A DNA stretch of 64,000 nt, from assembly GCA_009392195.1 (NCBI GenBank), contig VFGY01000029.1, forward strand, positions 1 through 64,000, in the 5' to 3' direction. This DNA is from SAR202 cluster bacterium. GTDB taxonomy: Bacteria > Chloroflexota > Dehalococcoidia > Lucifugimonadales > OSU-TB39. The translations under genes were made by a program, and so were the position numbers. Positions 1 through 10,885 of the stretch are shown here, one piece after another; within the stretch, counting starts at the first letter, position 1, and every line of letters begins with the position of its first letter. The notes beneath the pieces are model-generated. The model did not search any database. It had not been told where the DNA came from and saw nothing but the letters and a program-made list of their open reading frames with translations.

Positions 1-1
1 T

Positions 2-73
2 ACAGGACCATTCCCATATCCTCACTGGGGACTTCATATATTATTTCAAAATCCTACTGGTGCTTGCGAGTAA
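2..73 (+). CDS. C-terminal fragment of a CDS cut by the window edge; function unclear (ends ...GPFPYPHWGLHILFQNPTGACE)
   Basis: Open frame from base 2 to TAA at 71-73; VOC-like tail is only a guess. Confidence 0.4.
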   Translation, partial: TGPFPYPHWGLHILFQNPTGACE

Positions 74-164
74 ATCCAAAAATCAAACACTCTCAACTAC
101 AGAATAATTTTCAAGTAAAAGAGTGAACACCTTATACACCTATAAGGATCCAAGGGGTTAAATA

Positions 165-1619
165 ATGAAAAACAGAACTATCTATTTCAATGATGCCCGT
201 CATTACTATTTATTTGTGTTTGAACCGCCAATGGACCTACAAGATGCTTGGGTTCCTATAGATGAATGTGCAGGAACTGGTGTTAATACATTCGTTTATG
301 GAGTATCCAGGGCTGATGGATTATTCTATCCAACCAAAACTAGTATGCGGTTTGGAGAAGATATACAGCCTTTCCAACAAAACGCCTATTACAGAGTATG
401 GCATAATATGCAAAGTCTAATCGACAAAGGATTGGATCCACTACAAGTATTGATTGACAGGGCACATGATAAAAAAATGGATTTTTTTGCAAGTTTAAGA
501 TTAGGTGGTTATGGTGGGATGAACCCTTCTAACAGTGTTTTAAATGGAGGCAGAGGCTGGGTAAATCCAGAAATTAGAAACAAAATATTTGATATACTTG
601 CAGAATTAACTCTTGATTACAATACAGATGGGGTAGAATTGGATTTCGCTGCTGCTCCCTCAGGTGGACCACCATGTTTACAAAAAGAAGATGTTCCAGA
701 ATACACTAAAGTAATTACCGAATGGGTCGCCTCCGTTTCACAAATGGCTAAAACCAGAAGTCCTAATAAAGCAGAAATCGGTGCTAGAATTTATCCTACA
801 AAAGAATTAAATATAAAGTATGGGTATGATATCGATACATGGTTAACTAATGGGTATATCGATTATGTAACTCCTATGCTTTATGGACACAACCTTATTG
901 ACACAAATAAACCTATAGAATGGCTTGTTGATATAGCACATAATAATGATGTTTCCGTATACCCTATGCTTGAACCTTACTACAACAGAGAACAAAGACC
1001 TCAGCATACCAGAGAATGGGCAACGCCTGAAATGTTACGAGCTACTGTCAGTAATTATTGGGATATGAATGTAGACGGTATCTACACTTATTTTTTTAAA
1101 TGGCCTCTTGGAAACGAAGAACGTCAAATTCTCACAGAGTTATCCGACCCAGACTTAATTTTGGAAAAGGATAAACATTACATAATTGATAGAGCTACTG
1201 AAACTTCTGAGTCCGTTGGATACAAAACTAAATTACCTATAAAAATACCAAGAATTCATGAGTCAATCACAAAATCCATAACCTTCAACCTATCTGACGA
1301 TTTTGAGAATAGAATCCAACGCATTTCAAGTATTACTTTAAAAATCCACATTGGCGAACTTGTAAGCGACGACAAATTACAAATATTACTTAATGGTAAT
1401 TCTTTAGAATCCGAACACTGCAAGAGATATTCATCCAATGAAATATCAGCCTATCATGGGCAATGGTTGGAATTTAATTTAACAAACGTACGACCAGTCA
1501 AAGGTTCTAATAAATTGGATATCACTCTAATTTCTCACCCTGTGGATCTGGTAAGCACCTTGGTGATAGAAGACATTGAGATGTTAATAAAATACAATTA
1601 TTATTCATCTAAACTATAA
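165..1619 (+). CDS. Putative glycoside-hydrolase-like TIM-barrel protein
   Basis: 484 aa ORF; barrel-like motifs DGVELDFAAAP and IDYVTPMLYGHN resemble hypothetical glycosyl hydrolase families. Confidence 0.6.
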   Translation: MKNRTIYFNDARHYYLFVFEPPMDLQDAWVPIDECAGTGVNTFVYGVSRADGLFYPTKTSMRFGEDIQPFQQNAYYRVWHNMQSLIDKGLDPLQVLIDRAHDKKMDFFASLRLGGYGGMNPSNSVLNGGRGWVNPEIRNKIFDILAELTLDYNTDGVELDFAAAPSGGPPCLQKEDVPEYTKVITEWVASVSQMAKTRSPNKAEIGARIYPTKELNIKYGYDIDTWLTNGYIDYVTPMLYGHNLIDTNKPIEWLVDIAHNNDVSVYPMLEPYYNREQRPQHTREWATPEMLRATVSNYWDMNVDGIYTYFFKWPLGNEERQILTELSDPDLILEKDKHYIIDRATETSESVGYKTKLPIKIPRIHESITKSITFNLSDDFENRIQRISSITLKIHIGELVSDDKLQILLNGNSLESEHCKRYSSNEISAYHGQWLEFNLTNVRPVKGSNKLDITLISHPVDLVSTLVIEDIEMLIKYNYYSSKL

Positions 1620-1673
1620 CTAGATAAAATATATAAAACATTTCAAACAAGCAGGATAAGCAAAAAAATAATT

Positions 1674-2666
1674 CTACTGACTAAAAATTTCGTCTTTCCA
1701 ATCTACCCATTCAGCAATACCACTGTCTTTGACTGTCTGCTTATAAGCTTCAATATATTCATCTGAAAATGAAACTTGTGCAGGAAAATGGGGGCCAGAA
1801 TTCATGCCAAGGGATTCCAGCCGCAATCTAGCTCCTGGTCCCTCACCCATTCCACCTACAATTAAATCTCCTGTTTTTGCATACCTGAGAGGAGGATCAA
1901 TATTCATTTTCAACTCTAATTCGTCAAATTCCTCATACCTCTTTTCCTTGATTAGTTGAAATTTATGTAGTGATAACCTTGGTGCAACATTTACCAAAAA
2001 ATCGGTAAATCCAGTAGCTCCCAACTTATACCCAATAGACATAATGCTGCCATTACTTACAAAGTTAATGTCTTTTGAAAATAAACGTATCATGTTCATA
2101 TAGTGCTGAACGTTTGTACTAGACCACTTTAATCCAACAAAATTTTCTATATTTAAAAACCGTTCTATCAATCCCGCAGAAAAATTATAACCCCCAGGCA
2201 TTCTCCAAGGCGTATTATATGCCATTATTCCAACACCAGAATTATCGCTTATATATTTATAATGCTCAAAAATCTCGTCTTCAGTGGGCTGCATATAACG
2301 TGGTGGCGCACATTGTATAAAATCCATACCCAAATTGGTTGCATATGCAGCTTTTTTTGCTGCGGTTCTAGCACTTAATTCAAAAACACCTATACCAGTA
2401 GGGATTCTTCCATCAACAGCTTCTACTAAAGCATTAGCCATGGCTTCCCATTCATAGTCGTCCAAAAAATATCCTTCTCCTAATCCGCCTGCTATAAACA
2501 ATACTGAGTTTTCTGAATTTAATCCTTGCTGTATAAGCCACGAAACATGTTTTATAGTCTTGTTAAGATCCAATTCATAAGAGTTATTATTAAATGTCGG
2601 AAGTGATACTGATATCCCAGTTAATTTTTTTCTCCATTCAGGCTTAGGCATTATTACTCCTTTCAA
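1674..2666 (-). CDS. Dihydrodipicolinate synthase/KDG-dehydratase family aldolase
   Basis: 330 aa; DapA-like barrel with candidate Schiff-base Lys in FVGLKWSS. Confidence 0.8.
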   Translation of the reverse strand: MKGVIMPKPEWRKKLTGISVSLPTFNNNSYELDLNKTIKHVSWLIQQGLNSENSVLFIAGGLGEGYFLDDYEWEAMANALVEAVDGRIPTGIGVFELSARTAAKKAAYATNLGMDFIQCAPPRYMQPTEDEIFEHYKYISDNSGVGIMAYNTPWRMPGGYNFSAGLIERFLNIENFVGLKWSSTNVQHYMNMIRLFSKDINFVSNGSIMSIGYKLGATGFTDFLVNVAPRLSLHKFQLIKEKRYEEFDELELKMNIDPPLRYAKTGDLIVGGMGEGPGARLRLESLGMNSGPHFPAQVSFSDEYIEAYKQTVKDSGIAEWVDWKDEIFSQ

Positions 2667-2694
2667 TAAAATAGATAAACAAAAAGCACCCTCA

Positions 2695-3486
2695 CTAAAT
2701 CATCAAATCCCCACCATTTATGTCAATTGAAGCTCCCGTAATATAGGCAGCTTTATCAGAAACCAAAAAACCTACCAAATCAGCTACTTCTCGTACTTGA
2801 CCTAATCTTTTGATAGGAAAACTGTTCGCATATTCCTGTTTTTTTTCTTCGCTTATCGTTGAGTTAACCATCTCCGTATCTATTAATCCAGGACAAACAG
2901 AATTCACAGTTATCCCATAACCTGCTGACTCTTTGGCCAAATGCCTTGTAAAACCTAATATACCCGCCTTCGCAGAGGTATAATGAGCGCCTCCAACCGT
3001 ACTTACATTTTTGCCTGCAGTAGAAGAAAAATTCACTATCCTACCCCATTTTTGAGTCTGCATATATGGTAATACCGCTTTTGAACATAAAAAAGTACCT
3101 TTAAGATTTACCCCAACTACAAAATCCCACTCGCTCTCTTCTATGTCAATTACCTTAGTTGGCCTTAAAACCCCAGCATTGTTAACAAGTATATTTACAC
3201 TACCAAATTCTGCAATCGTTTCATTGACTAACCTGTCAACATCTTTTGATGAAGTCACATCACCTGCTACAGGTTTCACATTAAGTCCTAACTCTTCTAA
3301 TTCAGCTGCGACAGTTTCAACAGCTGATTTATTAACATCATTAATTACAACACTTACACCATTTCTTGCAAGAAGTTCCGAAACTGCTCTACCCATCCCT
3401 TGAGCTCCTCCGGTTACGATTGCAATCCTAGTATTTTCACTCCCAAATTGATAGTTTGATTGATTCATTTTTTTTCCTGACACCAA
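2695..3486 (-). CDS. SDR family NAD(P)-dependent oxidoreductase
   Basis: TGGAQGMG, NNAG and YTSAK motifs; likely start is the internal Met of MNQSN. Confidence 0.9.
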   Translation of the reverse strand: MVSGKKMNQSNYQFGSENTRIAIVTGGAQGMGRAVSELLARNGVSVVINDVNKSAVETVAAELEELGLNVKPVAGDVTSSKDVDRLVNETIAEFGSVNILVNNAGVLRPTKVIDIEESEWDFVVGVNLKGTFLCSKAVLPYMQTQKWGRIVNFSSTAGKNVSTVGGAHYTSAKAGILGFTRHLAKESAGYGITVNSVCPGLIDTEMVNSTISEEKKQEYANSFPIKRLGQVREVADLVGFLVSDKAAYITGASIDINGGDLMI

Positions 3487-3507
3487 AAATCCCCCCTTTT
3501 AATTCCT

Positions 3508-4695
3508 TTATATTATGCCTAGGGCTTTCCCTTTTTGTTCAAACACCGATAGGGCTTTATCAAGATGTTGTTGGGTATGAGCCGCTGAAATTTGAACCCT
3601 AATACGCGCTTCACCTCTCGGTACTACAGGAAAGCTGAATCCAACAACAAATATTCCTTCTTTATTGATTTCATCCGCTAATTTTACGGTCTTAATTTCA
3701 TCCCTTATCATTACAGGAACTATAGGATGAATACCATCTATGACATCAAAACCTAAACTATTGATTGAACTCCTAAAATATTCGGTGTTTGACCACAAAG
3801 TCTGTCTCAATAAAGGATTATTCGTCAATATTTCAAATGCTTTTATAGCACCTAACACTATAGGTGGAGCTATCGTGTTTGAAAACAAATATGGTCGGGA
3901 CCTCTGTCTAAGATATTCAATTATTTCACTTTTACCAGTAGTAAACCCACCAGAGGCACCTCCTAAAGTTTTACCTAAAGTGCTTGTAACAATATCTACT
4001 TTATCTACAACTCCGAACACTTCAGCTGTACCTCGACCAGATTCTCCTAAAAACCCTGTCGCATGAGAATCGTCAACCATAACTAAAGCATCATACTTTT
4101 CAGCTAAATCACATATCTGATCTAATTTAGCTAAGTCTCCTTGCATACTGAAAACTCCATCAGTGGCAATCAATCTGAATCGATTTGATTGGGTATCTTT
4201 AAGTTGCTGCTCAAGTTGATTCATGTCGCTGTGAGCGTATACTTTTCTCTGAGCTTTACAAAGACGAATCCCATCTATAATGCTGGCATGGTTTAAGGAA
4301 TCACTAATGACCGCGTCTTCTGGACCAAGGATTGTTTCAAACAATCCTGCATTAGCATCAAAGCATGAAGTATATAAAATCGTATCTTGTGTTCCCATAA
4401 AAACACTAATTACATCTTCTAAGTCTTTATGTATGTCTTGAGTTCCACATATAAACCGAACTGAAGCCATACCAAACCCATATTCTTCCATTCCTTTGAT
4501 CACAGATTCTTTTATTTCTTCATTATCGGCTAATCCAAGGTAATTGTTCGCACAAAAATTAATCATTTCACCTTGAGATGTTTGTACATCAGACCCTTGA
4601 GAGCCATTGATCAATTTTTCATTTTTCCATAAACCACTCTCTTGAATGGTTTTTAATTCTTCTGACAGCCAATCTTGAATACCACTATATGCCAT
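3508..4695 (-). CDS. kbl: Glycine C-acetyltransferase (2-amino-3-ketobutyrate CoA ligase)
   Basis: 395 aa; NNYLGLA, VDDSHATGF and TLGKTLGGASGG motifs of the alpha-oxoamine synthase family. Confidence 0.88.
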   Translation of the reverse strand: MAYSGIQDWLSEELKTIQESGLWKNEKLINGSQGSDVQTSQGEMINFCANNYLGLADNEEIKESVIKGMEEYGFGMASVRFICGTQDIHKDLEDVISVFMGTQDTILYTSCFDANAGLFETILGPEDAVISDSLNHASIIDGIRLCKAQRKVYAHSDMNQLEQQLKDTQSNRFRLIATDGVFSMQGDLAKLDQICDLAEKYDALVMVDDSHATGFLGESGRGTAEVFGVVDKVDIVTSTLGKTLGGASGGFTTGKSEIIEYLRQRSRPYLFSNTIAPPIVLGAIKAFEILTNNPLLRQTLWSNTEYFRSSINSLGFDVIDGIHPIVPVMIRDEIKTVKLADEINKEGIFVVGFSFPVVPRGEARIRVQISAAHTQQHLDKALSVFEQKGKALGII

Positions 4696-4733
4696 TTTAT
4701 ATACCTCTAAAAAAAATCAAATATTACTACTCT

Positions 4734-5696
4734 TCAATGTCGCAAATACTTTTTTGGAATCTCAGCTCCAACAGTATATTCTAAATTTCCTAATCTAACC
4801 ATTTGATAAACGTTAACTCTAAAATCTGGATTCAAGCACATATGCATATATGCATCCTTTTCGTCGATTTCGTATTCTGTTACCATCCACTCCATCAAAT
4901 TAACGATAGCAGATTCTACGGCATCTTCCAAAGGTCTGTACGAATATAAAGAAATAATCGACTCTTCTTTTTCTAGACGAACAAAAGGAATTCGCTTATT
5001 CTTTATTATCTTACAGCTTAAAGTAACTTCAGATCTGGTCTCATCTGCAGTACCGTAAAATTCCGTATCGCCTTGACTGGCATGCACATCACCTACATAT
5101 AGTAATCCTCCTTTATGGTAACAATTCAAATAACATTTAGTTTTTTCTTTCATATCTCTTACATCTAGGTTGCCACCCCATGGACCTTGTCCAATTGCAC
5201 TTGTTTCTACTTCCCTCTCGGGTGCCGTCGCTATTGTGCCAATCATTGGTTTTAAATCCCAAGAAATTTTGTCGTTCAAAAATCCTTTTCCATCTCTTGT
5301 AGTGCCACTAGGTCCAATTTCGTGTTTTATAATCTTAACGAAAGGACCTCTCACAGATTGCCATTTATATGAATCTCCTAATGGACCAACACCTGGTCTT
5401 ATATTTGTAAATCCTTGATCATCTACAACGATCTTTTCTATATTAACCTCCAACAAATCCCCAGGCTCCACTCCATCTATAAAAACAGGTCCACCAACAG
5501 GATTACCTTTCGGAGGAGTAAATTTCCTGGTCGGAAAATCATCTATTTTTGGAGCAACATCAGCCGACCTTATATATCCAGACCCAGCATCTTCAGTTTC
5601 TATGACAAATGATTCCCCTTCAGATACATGCAGTTTAGGCTTGTGCCTAAAGTCAAATTCGTATTCAAGTGCATTTGCACGAACTATCCTTTTCAT
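4734..5696 (-). CDS. Acetamidase/formamidase family protein
   Basis: 320 aa; GNPVGGPVFIDGVEPGDLLEV and YVGDVHASQGDTEFYGTADE are typical of FmdA/AmdA proteins. Confidence 0.85.
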   Translation of the reverse strand: MKRIVRANALEYEFDFRHKPKLHVSEGESFVIETEDAGSGYIRSADVAPKIDDFPTRKFTPPKGNPVGGPVFIDGVEPGDLLEVNIEKIVVDDQGFTNIRPGVGPLGDSYKWQSVRGPFVKIIKHEIGPSGTTRDGKGFLNDKISWDLKPMIGTIATAPEREVETSAIGQGPWGGNLDVRDMKEKTKCYLNCYHKGGLLYVGDVHASQGDTEFYGTADETRSEVTLSCKIIKNKRIPFVRLEKEESIISLYSYRPLEDAVESAIVNLMEWMVTEYEIDEKDAYMHMCLNPDFRVNVYQMVRLGNLEYTVGAEIPKKYLRH

Positions 5697-5719
5697 AAAT
5701 CATTACCCTCATAAACATA

Positions 5720-6940
5720 TTAGTGTAAAGCTGCAGCAGTGGCTGAAGCTTTTTCGTTAACTAATTCCCCATCTTCAAATCTAGATAGACTAAATGGTTT
5801 TATTAAATCTGGTACTTTGTGGTTCATTATTAATTCAGCAGTAGTTTTACCCGATATTGGTGCAGCTTTAAAGCCCCAAGTCCCCCATCCACAATTCAAA
5901 ATCAACCCTTTCGCCCCCTCAACAAAGCCCATTACCGGCGCATAATCAGGCGTCATATCACATAAACCAGTCCATTGCCTTAATATATTTGCATCACGTA
6001 AACAAGGCAACAATTCAAGAACAAACGTCGACAATTCTTCTAACATAAAAAGAGTTGATTTTTGGCTGAAAGTCGAATATGGGTCTACCGGCCCTCCTAT
6101 TACTATCTCGCCTCTATCGGTTTGATAAGCATATGCATGTAGTTTAGGCGAAGAGATAGTCGCACTTAAAATAGGCTTAAGTGGTTCAGTTACCATTGCC
6201 TGCAAAGGATAAGTGCTAATTGGTAAAGTAATGTCCATCAATGACATTACAGAGGAACTCCAGGCAGCTGTGGCGCTTACTATATTATCAGCTAAAATTT
6301 GTCCTTTGGTTGTCTTAACTCCTTGCACACGTTGTCCGGATAAAACAAACCCATTTACTTCAGTAAAAGGAAATATTTTTACTCCAAGTTTGCTAGCTTC
6401 ACGAGCATAGCCCCAAACAACTGCATCGTGTCTTGCTGTACCTGCAGGGGGGTGATACAAAGCAGCTATGACTGGGTGCGGCTTTCCAATCCGCAAATCC
6501 AATTTAGGTTCTATTTCTAATATTTCTTCTGGGCTTATAATCTTACTCTCAACTCCTAAAGCTTGGTTAAATTCAGAACGGAGGTTTAAATTGAAAATAT
6601 CTGATTCCGAATGCCCTAAATCAAGCCTTCCCATTTGGTTAAACAAAATATTAAAACTCAACTCTTTCGAAAGATCTTCGTATAATTTTAAACTTTCTCG
6701 AAAAAAGGGAATTCCTTCAGCAGTTAGGTAATTCGCTCTTATTATCGCTGTGCTACGAGCGCTAGCTCCTCCTCCCACATACCCTTTATCGAAAACAGCT
6801 ACATTGTTAATACCGTTTCTAGCTAAATAGTAAGCGGTGGATAGTCCATGGACACCTGCTCCAATAATGATCACATCATACTTATCATTTGGTTGAGAGG
6901 AAGACCACATATTTTTAATTTCGGGGGATATGAATCTCAA
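5720..6940 (-). CDS. FAD-dependent oxidoreductase, sarcosine oxidase beta / N-methylglutamate dehydrogenase subunit A-like
   Basis: 406 aa; IIGAGVHGLSTAYYLA, CGWGTWGFKAAP; clustered with SoxD/A/G homologues. Confidence 0.88.
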   Translation of the reverse strand: MRFISPEIKNMWSSSQPNDKYDVIIIGAGVHGLSTAYYLARNGINNVAVFDKGYVGGGASARSTAIIRANYLTAEGIPFFRESLKLYEDLSKELSFNILFNQMGRLDLGHSESDIFNLNLRSEFNQALGVESKIISPEEILEIEPKLDLRIGKPHPVIAALYHPPAGTARHDAVVWGYAREASKLGVKIFPFTEVNGFVLSGQRVQGVKTTKGQILADNIVSATAAWSSSVMSLMDITLPISTYPLQAMVTEPLKPILSATISSPKLHAYAYQTDRGEIVIGGPVDPYSTFSQKSTLFMLEELSTFVLELLPCLRDANILRQWTGLCDMTPDYAPVMGFVEGAKGLILNCGWGTWGFKAAPISGKTTAELIMNHKVPDLIKPFSLSRFEDGELVNEKASATAAALH

Positions 6941-7632
6941 GCTTTAGCTCCATCGGTTATTATTTGTTTGATTATTTGATTTCCTATAGGAGCAATGCCC
7001 ATAGAATTGCCTAAAGCAATAATTTGATTCCAAATATATAACCCAATTTCACGCCCTACATATATTTCGTAACATACCTTACCTACAATATCTAATCTGA
7101 GTAAATAAGCATGTTGGTGCATTACAGAAATTTGCGCTACTGACATATTTGGAAACATTTTATCTCTAATATCAAATGAACTTATTGCAGAAATAATATC
7201 CTTAGCTTTTGGACCGACCAACCTTATCCCAGTCAATCCCGAAGTTATGTTTACAAAAGGGATTCCTTTTTTTTCAATTTGGATTAAAATCTTTTTTAAA
7301 TGTTGATCTCCTAAAATCAACCATTGATTACTTGTTAGTTTATTTAATATAAATTCAAATCCATAGTCGGATGATTTCATAATCATAACTTTACAATTAT
7401 TACCAGATACAATTTCACAGTATTCGGATAAAACTCCAACAGCATCTTCATCGTGAATAATCAGTTTAACTTTTGAACTTACGTCGTTAATCCCAACAAA
7501 TCTTTCAACAATTTCAAGTTCATCTTTAATTTCTGCATATCGGTTCGGTACCATCCATCCGTCAATTTCGCTAAATATTGCTTTATTAGTTTCGTGAAAT
7601 TGATGGACTGCACTTATGGCTATAGGTTTCAT
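6937..7632 (-). CDS. Sarcosine oxidase gamma / N-methylglutamate dehydrogenase subunit D-like
   Basis: 231 aa GcvT-like small protein between SoxA- and SoxB-like genes with 4 nt overlaps. Confidence 0.75.
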   Translation of the reverse strand: MKPIAISAVHQFHETNKAIFSEIDGWMVPNRYAEIKDELEIVERFVGINDVSSKVKLIIHDEDAVGVLSEYCEIVSGNNCKVMIMKSSDYGFEFILNKLTSNQWLILGDQHLKKILIQIEKKGIPFVNITSGLTGIRLVGPKAKDIISAISSFDIRDKMFPNMSVAQISVMHQHAYLLRLDIVGKVCYEIYVGREIGLYIWNQIIALGNSMGIAPIGNQIIKQIITDGAKA

Positions 7633-10580
7633 ATTTTCAATCTCTCACCAGTTGGATCATAAATTGGACTCATAACAATTCTAGCGGGATAATCTACATT
7701 ACCAACTCTTATGTTTATCACCGAATTTTCAACTGCAAATTGATTTGGAACCCAAACTAAACCAAAACCCTTTCCTATAACTGGGCTTAATCTTGAGCTA
7801 GTTACCTTACCAAGAGGTTGTCCATCTATTATAACTGGATCTCCATCGTCAGGAATAACATCAGCCTCCATCACAAAACCTGCAAGTAAATTTTTGAACC
7901 CCTTTGATTTTTCAAAAGCTAAAGCTTGTTTCCCTATAAAGTCTTCCTTATCAAATTTCACAGCCCATGAAGCACCTATGTTCAAAGGGTTACTAAGGAT
8001 ATCGGTATCTTGATTAGGTATTATATGTTGCTTTTCAAGTCGCAAAATCCTTTGCGCTTCAACTCCGAAGGGATTTATCCCGAATTCTTTTCCTGCCTCA
8101 ATCAATCTTTTCCACATATATTCACCATATTCAGACGGGAAATGAATCTCCCATCCTAGTTCACCTACAAATCCTACACGCAGCAATCTGCTTTTAACCC
8201 CAGCCACTTCTGCATTTTTAAAATTCATATATGGAAATTGTTCAGTATTCAAATCTGTATCAGTTAATTTTGATAAAACATCCCTTGCAAATGGTCCAGC
8301 TATGTTGATCGCTGCGTAAGATGATGTCACATTAACAATATGAACTTTTTTATTCATGCCTACCAACCACCACTTAAACCATTGTTCAATAGATTCCACT
8401 CCAGCCGTGGAAGTTGTTACAAAATAATGGTTATCATCCAACTTAGTCACAGTACCATCGTCCATAATCGTTCCATTATCAGCACACAATATGCCATAAC
8501 GGATTTTGCCTATTTTTAAATTAGAAAAACGATGGGTATATAAGCGATCTAATAATTCACCTGCTCCATCACCTTGCACATCTAACTTGCCTAAAGTACT
8601 TACATCTATAACACCAACTTTATTCCTTACTGTTAAAGCCTCAGTAGAAGGGGAACCATAATCCAAAGGTCTCTGCCAACCCCCTATATCAACCATTTGA
8701 CCGCCATTTTTCCTGTGCAGCCTATCAATCGATGTTAAATGTTGTACGATTGACTCTGGGCGCGCCAAAGAAGCAATTGGGATGGGGGATAATGGAGGCC
8801 TTCTAGTTGTTAACCCTCCACCTTCAAAATCTAAATTAGAAGTACTCCCACAAATTCGAGCGAAAGAATTTTGGCACATTTCACCCTGACAAGGCCCCAT
8901 TGTCACGGTGGTATATCTTTTTAAAGTCTGAATGTCAGTATAACCTTCATCAATAGCTTTTTTCACATCCCCTGCCAAAACATCTTCGCAATAACAAATA
9001 AATGTTTTACCAGATGATTGCACCCTATTATCTTTCGTGGTTAATTTTTCCGAATTTTTAATTCCATCAGTTATAGAGTCGTCAATATTTTTTATCTCAC
9101 CAACTAAATCACCAGAATAAAACCCTGCGTAACACGCTGCTTGTAACCCTGCCTTCTTACCTGACAATAAATCAAATTCCAAATTGAGTTCACCGGAAAC
9201 TCTACCTGCATAAAATACACTTTCAACCTCATTTTTTGGCAAAAACTGATTCATTTCAGGATCAAATTCAACGTTAAAACCGGATTGCTGTAGCAAGCCA
9301 AAATTAGTTTGCATACCGTCACTCACTGCCAAAATATCACAGCTAACATCAATGGAATCCCGACCAGTCGAAATGGGACTGATAACACAGCCCTCAATAT
9401 GGTTGCCACCTTTTGATTTTACTATTGTGTATCCTAAATAAGTTTGTATTCGGTGTTTATTCGTTTGGGCCAATAAATCTAAATCGTCTAATTCCTTTCT
9501 CTCATCTACTATCGCCACAACCTCAATATAAGCGTCTACCATGTCTAATGCAGTCTGATAAATCAAATCCGATGAACCAAAAACCACTGCCTTTCCCCCA
9601 GGTTTTAAACCATATAAACGTATCAATTTATCAACTGCTGAACACAACATAACCCCTGGCAGATCATTATTTACAAAAGCAGGAGGTATTTCATGTGCAC
9701 CGGTAGCAATTACCAATGATTTCGAACGTAACTTGATGAAACTTTCATTTTTTCTAATTCCCAAAAGATTATCTTCATATGCTCCAAAAACCGAACTATC
9801 ATTCAATAATGTTATTGATTTGTTTGAGATAATTTCTGATACAAGGCTTGAGTTTAATTCAGTTATAGATGATAAAGTTTCTTGACCCGATATTTTTATT
9901 CCATATGGCCTGGACCACCGCAAATGTCCACCTAATTCACTATGCTTATCAACCAAAGTCACATCACAACCATGTTTTGCAGCCTCTATAGCAGCTGACA
10001 TACCCGATGGACCTCCTCCAACTACAACAACATCACTATGCATATCTCTACTTTCATAATTAGTAACACCATCGGATGTTGTAGAGATAGAACCTAAACC
10101 GGCTACCTTTCGTATTATTTTTGCAGCTATACTCCAAAAAGATTTTGGAGTATGAAAAAATTTATAATAAAATCCTACAGGCATTAACCAACCAAATTTA
10201 TTTGTAATACTCATAAAATCTATAGACAAAGATGGCCAAGCATTTTGGGATTTAACTATCATTCCTTCCCGTATTGATTTTTGACAACATCTTACGTTAG
10301 GAACTCCATCTACTGTGACTAAACAATTGGGGCAATTACCTTCAACACACAATAACCCTCTAGGTCTATGGTATTTAAAACTTCTACTGAATATTCTTAC
10401 ACCCGCCCCATACAATGCGGATGCAATAGTATCACCTTTATATCCTTTAATTTTGTTCCCATCAAATTCAAATGTTCTAGTAGAGGATAAATCAATATCC
10501 AACCCTTTACTTCTTGAGTTTAAAGGAATAATTGATTTATCGGCTTCAGATTTCGACATTTTTTTTGAATTAATCCTCAA
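7629..10580 (-). CDS. Sarcosine oxidase alpha / N-methylglutamate dehydrogenase subunit C-like
   Basis: 983 aa; ferredoxin-like CVEGNCPNC, FAD site VVGGGPSGMSAAIEAA, CYCEDV...CQGEMC, C-terminal GcvT-like folate domain. Confidence 0.92.
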   Translation of the reverse strand: MRINSKKMSKSEADKSIIPLNSRSKGLDIDLSSTRTFEFDGNKIKGYKGDTIASALYGAGVRIFSRSFKYHRPRGLLCVEGNCPNCLVTVDGVPNVRCCQKSIREGMIVKSQNAWPSLSIDFMSITNKFGWLMPVGFYYKFFHTPKSFWSIAAKIIRKVAGLGSISTTSDGVTNYESRDMHSDVVVVGGGPSGMSAAIEAAKHGCDVTLVDKHSELGGHLRWSRPYGIKISGQETLSSITELNSSLVSEIISNKSITLLNDSSVFGAYEDNLLGIRKNESFIKLRSKSLVIATGAHEIPPAFVNNDLPGVMLCSAVDKLIRLYGLKPGGKAVVFGSSDLIYQTALDMVDAYIEVVAIVDERKELDDLDLLAQTNKHRIQTYLGYTIVKSKGGNHIEGCVISPISTGRDSIDVSCDILAVSDGMQTNFGLLQQSGFNVEFDPEMNQFLPKNEVESVFYAGRVSGELNLEFDLLSGKKAGLQAACYAGFYSGDLVGEIKNIDDSITDGIKNSEKLTTKDNRVQSSGKTFICYCEDVLAGDVKKAIDEGYTDIQTLKRYTTVTMGPCQGEMCQNSFARICGSTSNLDFEGGGLTTRRPPLSPIPIASLARPESIVQHLTSIDRLHRKNGGQMVDIGGWQRPLDYGSPSTEALTVRNKVGVIDVSTLGKLDVQGDGAGELLDRLYTHRFSNLKIGKIRYGILCADNGTIMDDGTVTKLDDNHYFVTTSTAGVESIEQWFKWWLVGMNKKVHIVNVTSSYAAINIAGPFARDVLSKLTDTDLNTEQFPYMNFKNAEVAGVKSRLLRVGFVGELGWEIHFPSEYGEYMWKRLIEAGKEFGINPFGVEAQRILRLEKQHIIPNQDTDILSNPLNIGASWAVKFDKEDFIGKQALAFEKSKGFKNLLAGFVMEADVIPDDGDPVIIDGQPLGKVTSSRLSPVIGKGFGLVWVPNQFAVENSVINIRVGNVDYPARIVMSPIYDPTGERLKI

Positions 10581-10824
10581 CTAATCTCGTATTAGATACT
10601 TTGTTCGTCAGAGTATCTCTAGTTGCAATCAACCAATTCCTACACCCGGTAGCATGATACCACCACTCATCCTGTTTCCCAGCAACATTATTTTTAAAGT
10701 AATAATATTTAGCCCATAAACCTCTATCATCTGATTTTTCAGGCCTTGACGTAACTTCGCCACCTGACCTAAATTCATATGCATCACGAACCCCACAATT
10801 AGGGCAATCTATCAAAAAAGACAT
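10570..10824 (-). CDS. Sarcosine oxidase delta / N-methylglutamate dehydrogenase subunit B-like
   Basis: 84 aa; CPNCG..., YYYFKNNVAGKQDEWWYHATGCRNWLIATRDT. Confidence 0.9.
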   Translation of the reverse strand: MSFLIDCPNCGVRDAYEFRSGGEVTSRPEKSDDRGLWAKYYYFKNNVAGKQDEWWYHATGCRNWLIATRDTLTNKVSNTRLVED

Positions 10825-10885
10825 GTTTCAATCCATTAACAATATTGTTTAAAAATGAAATTCAACTTATATCCAATATGCGACT

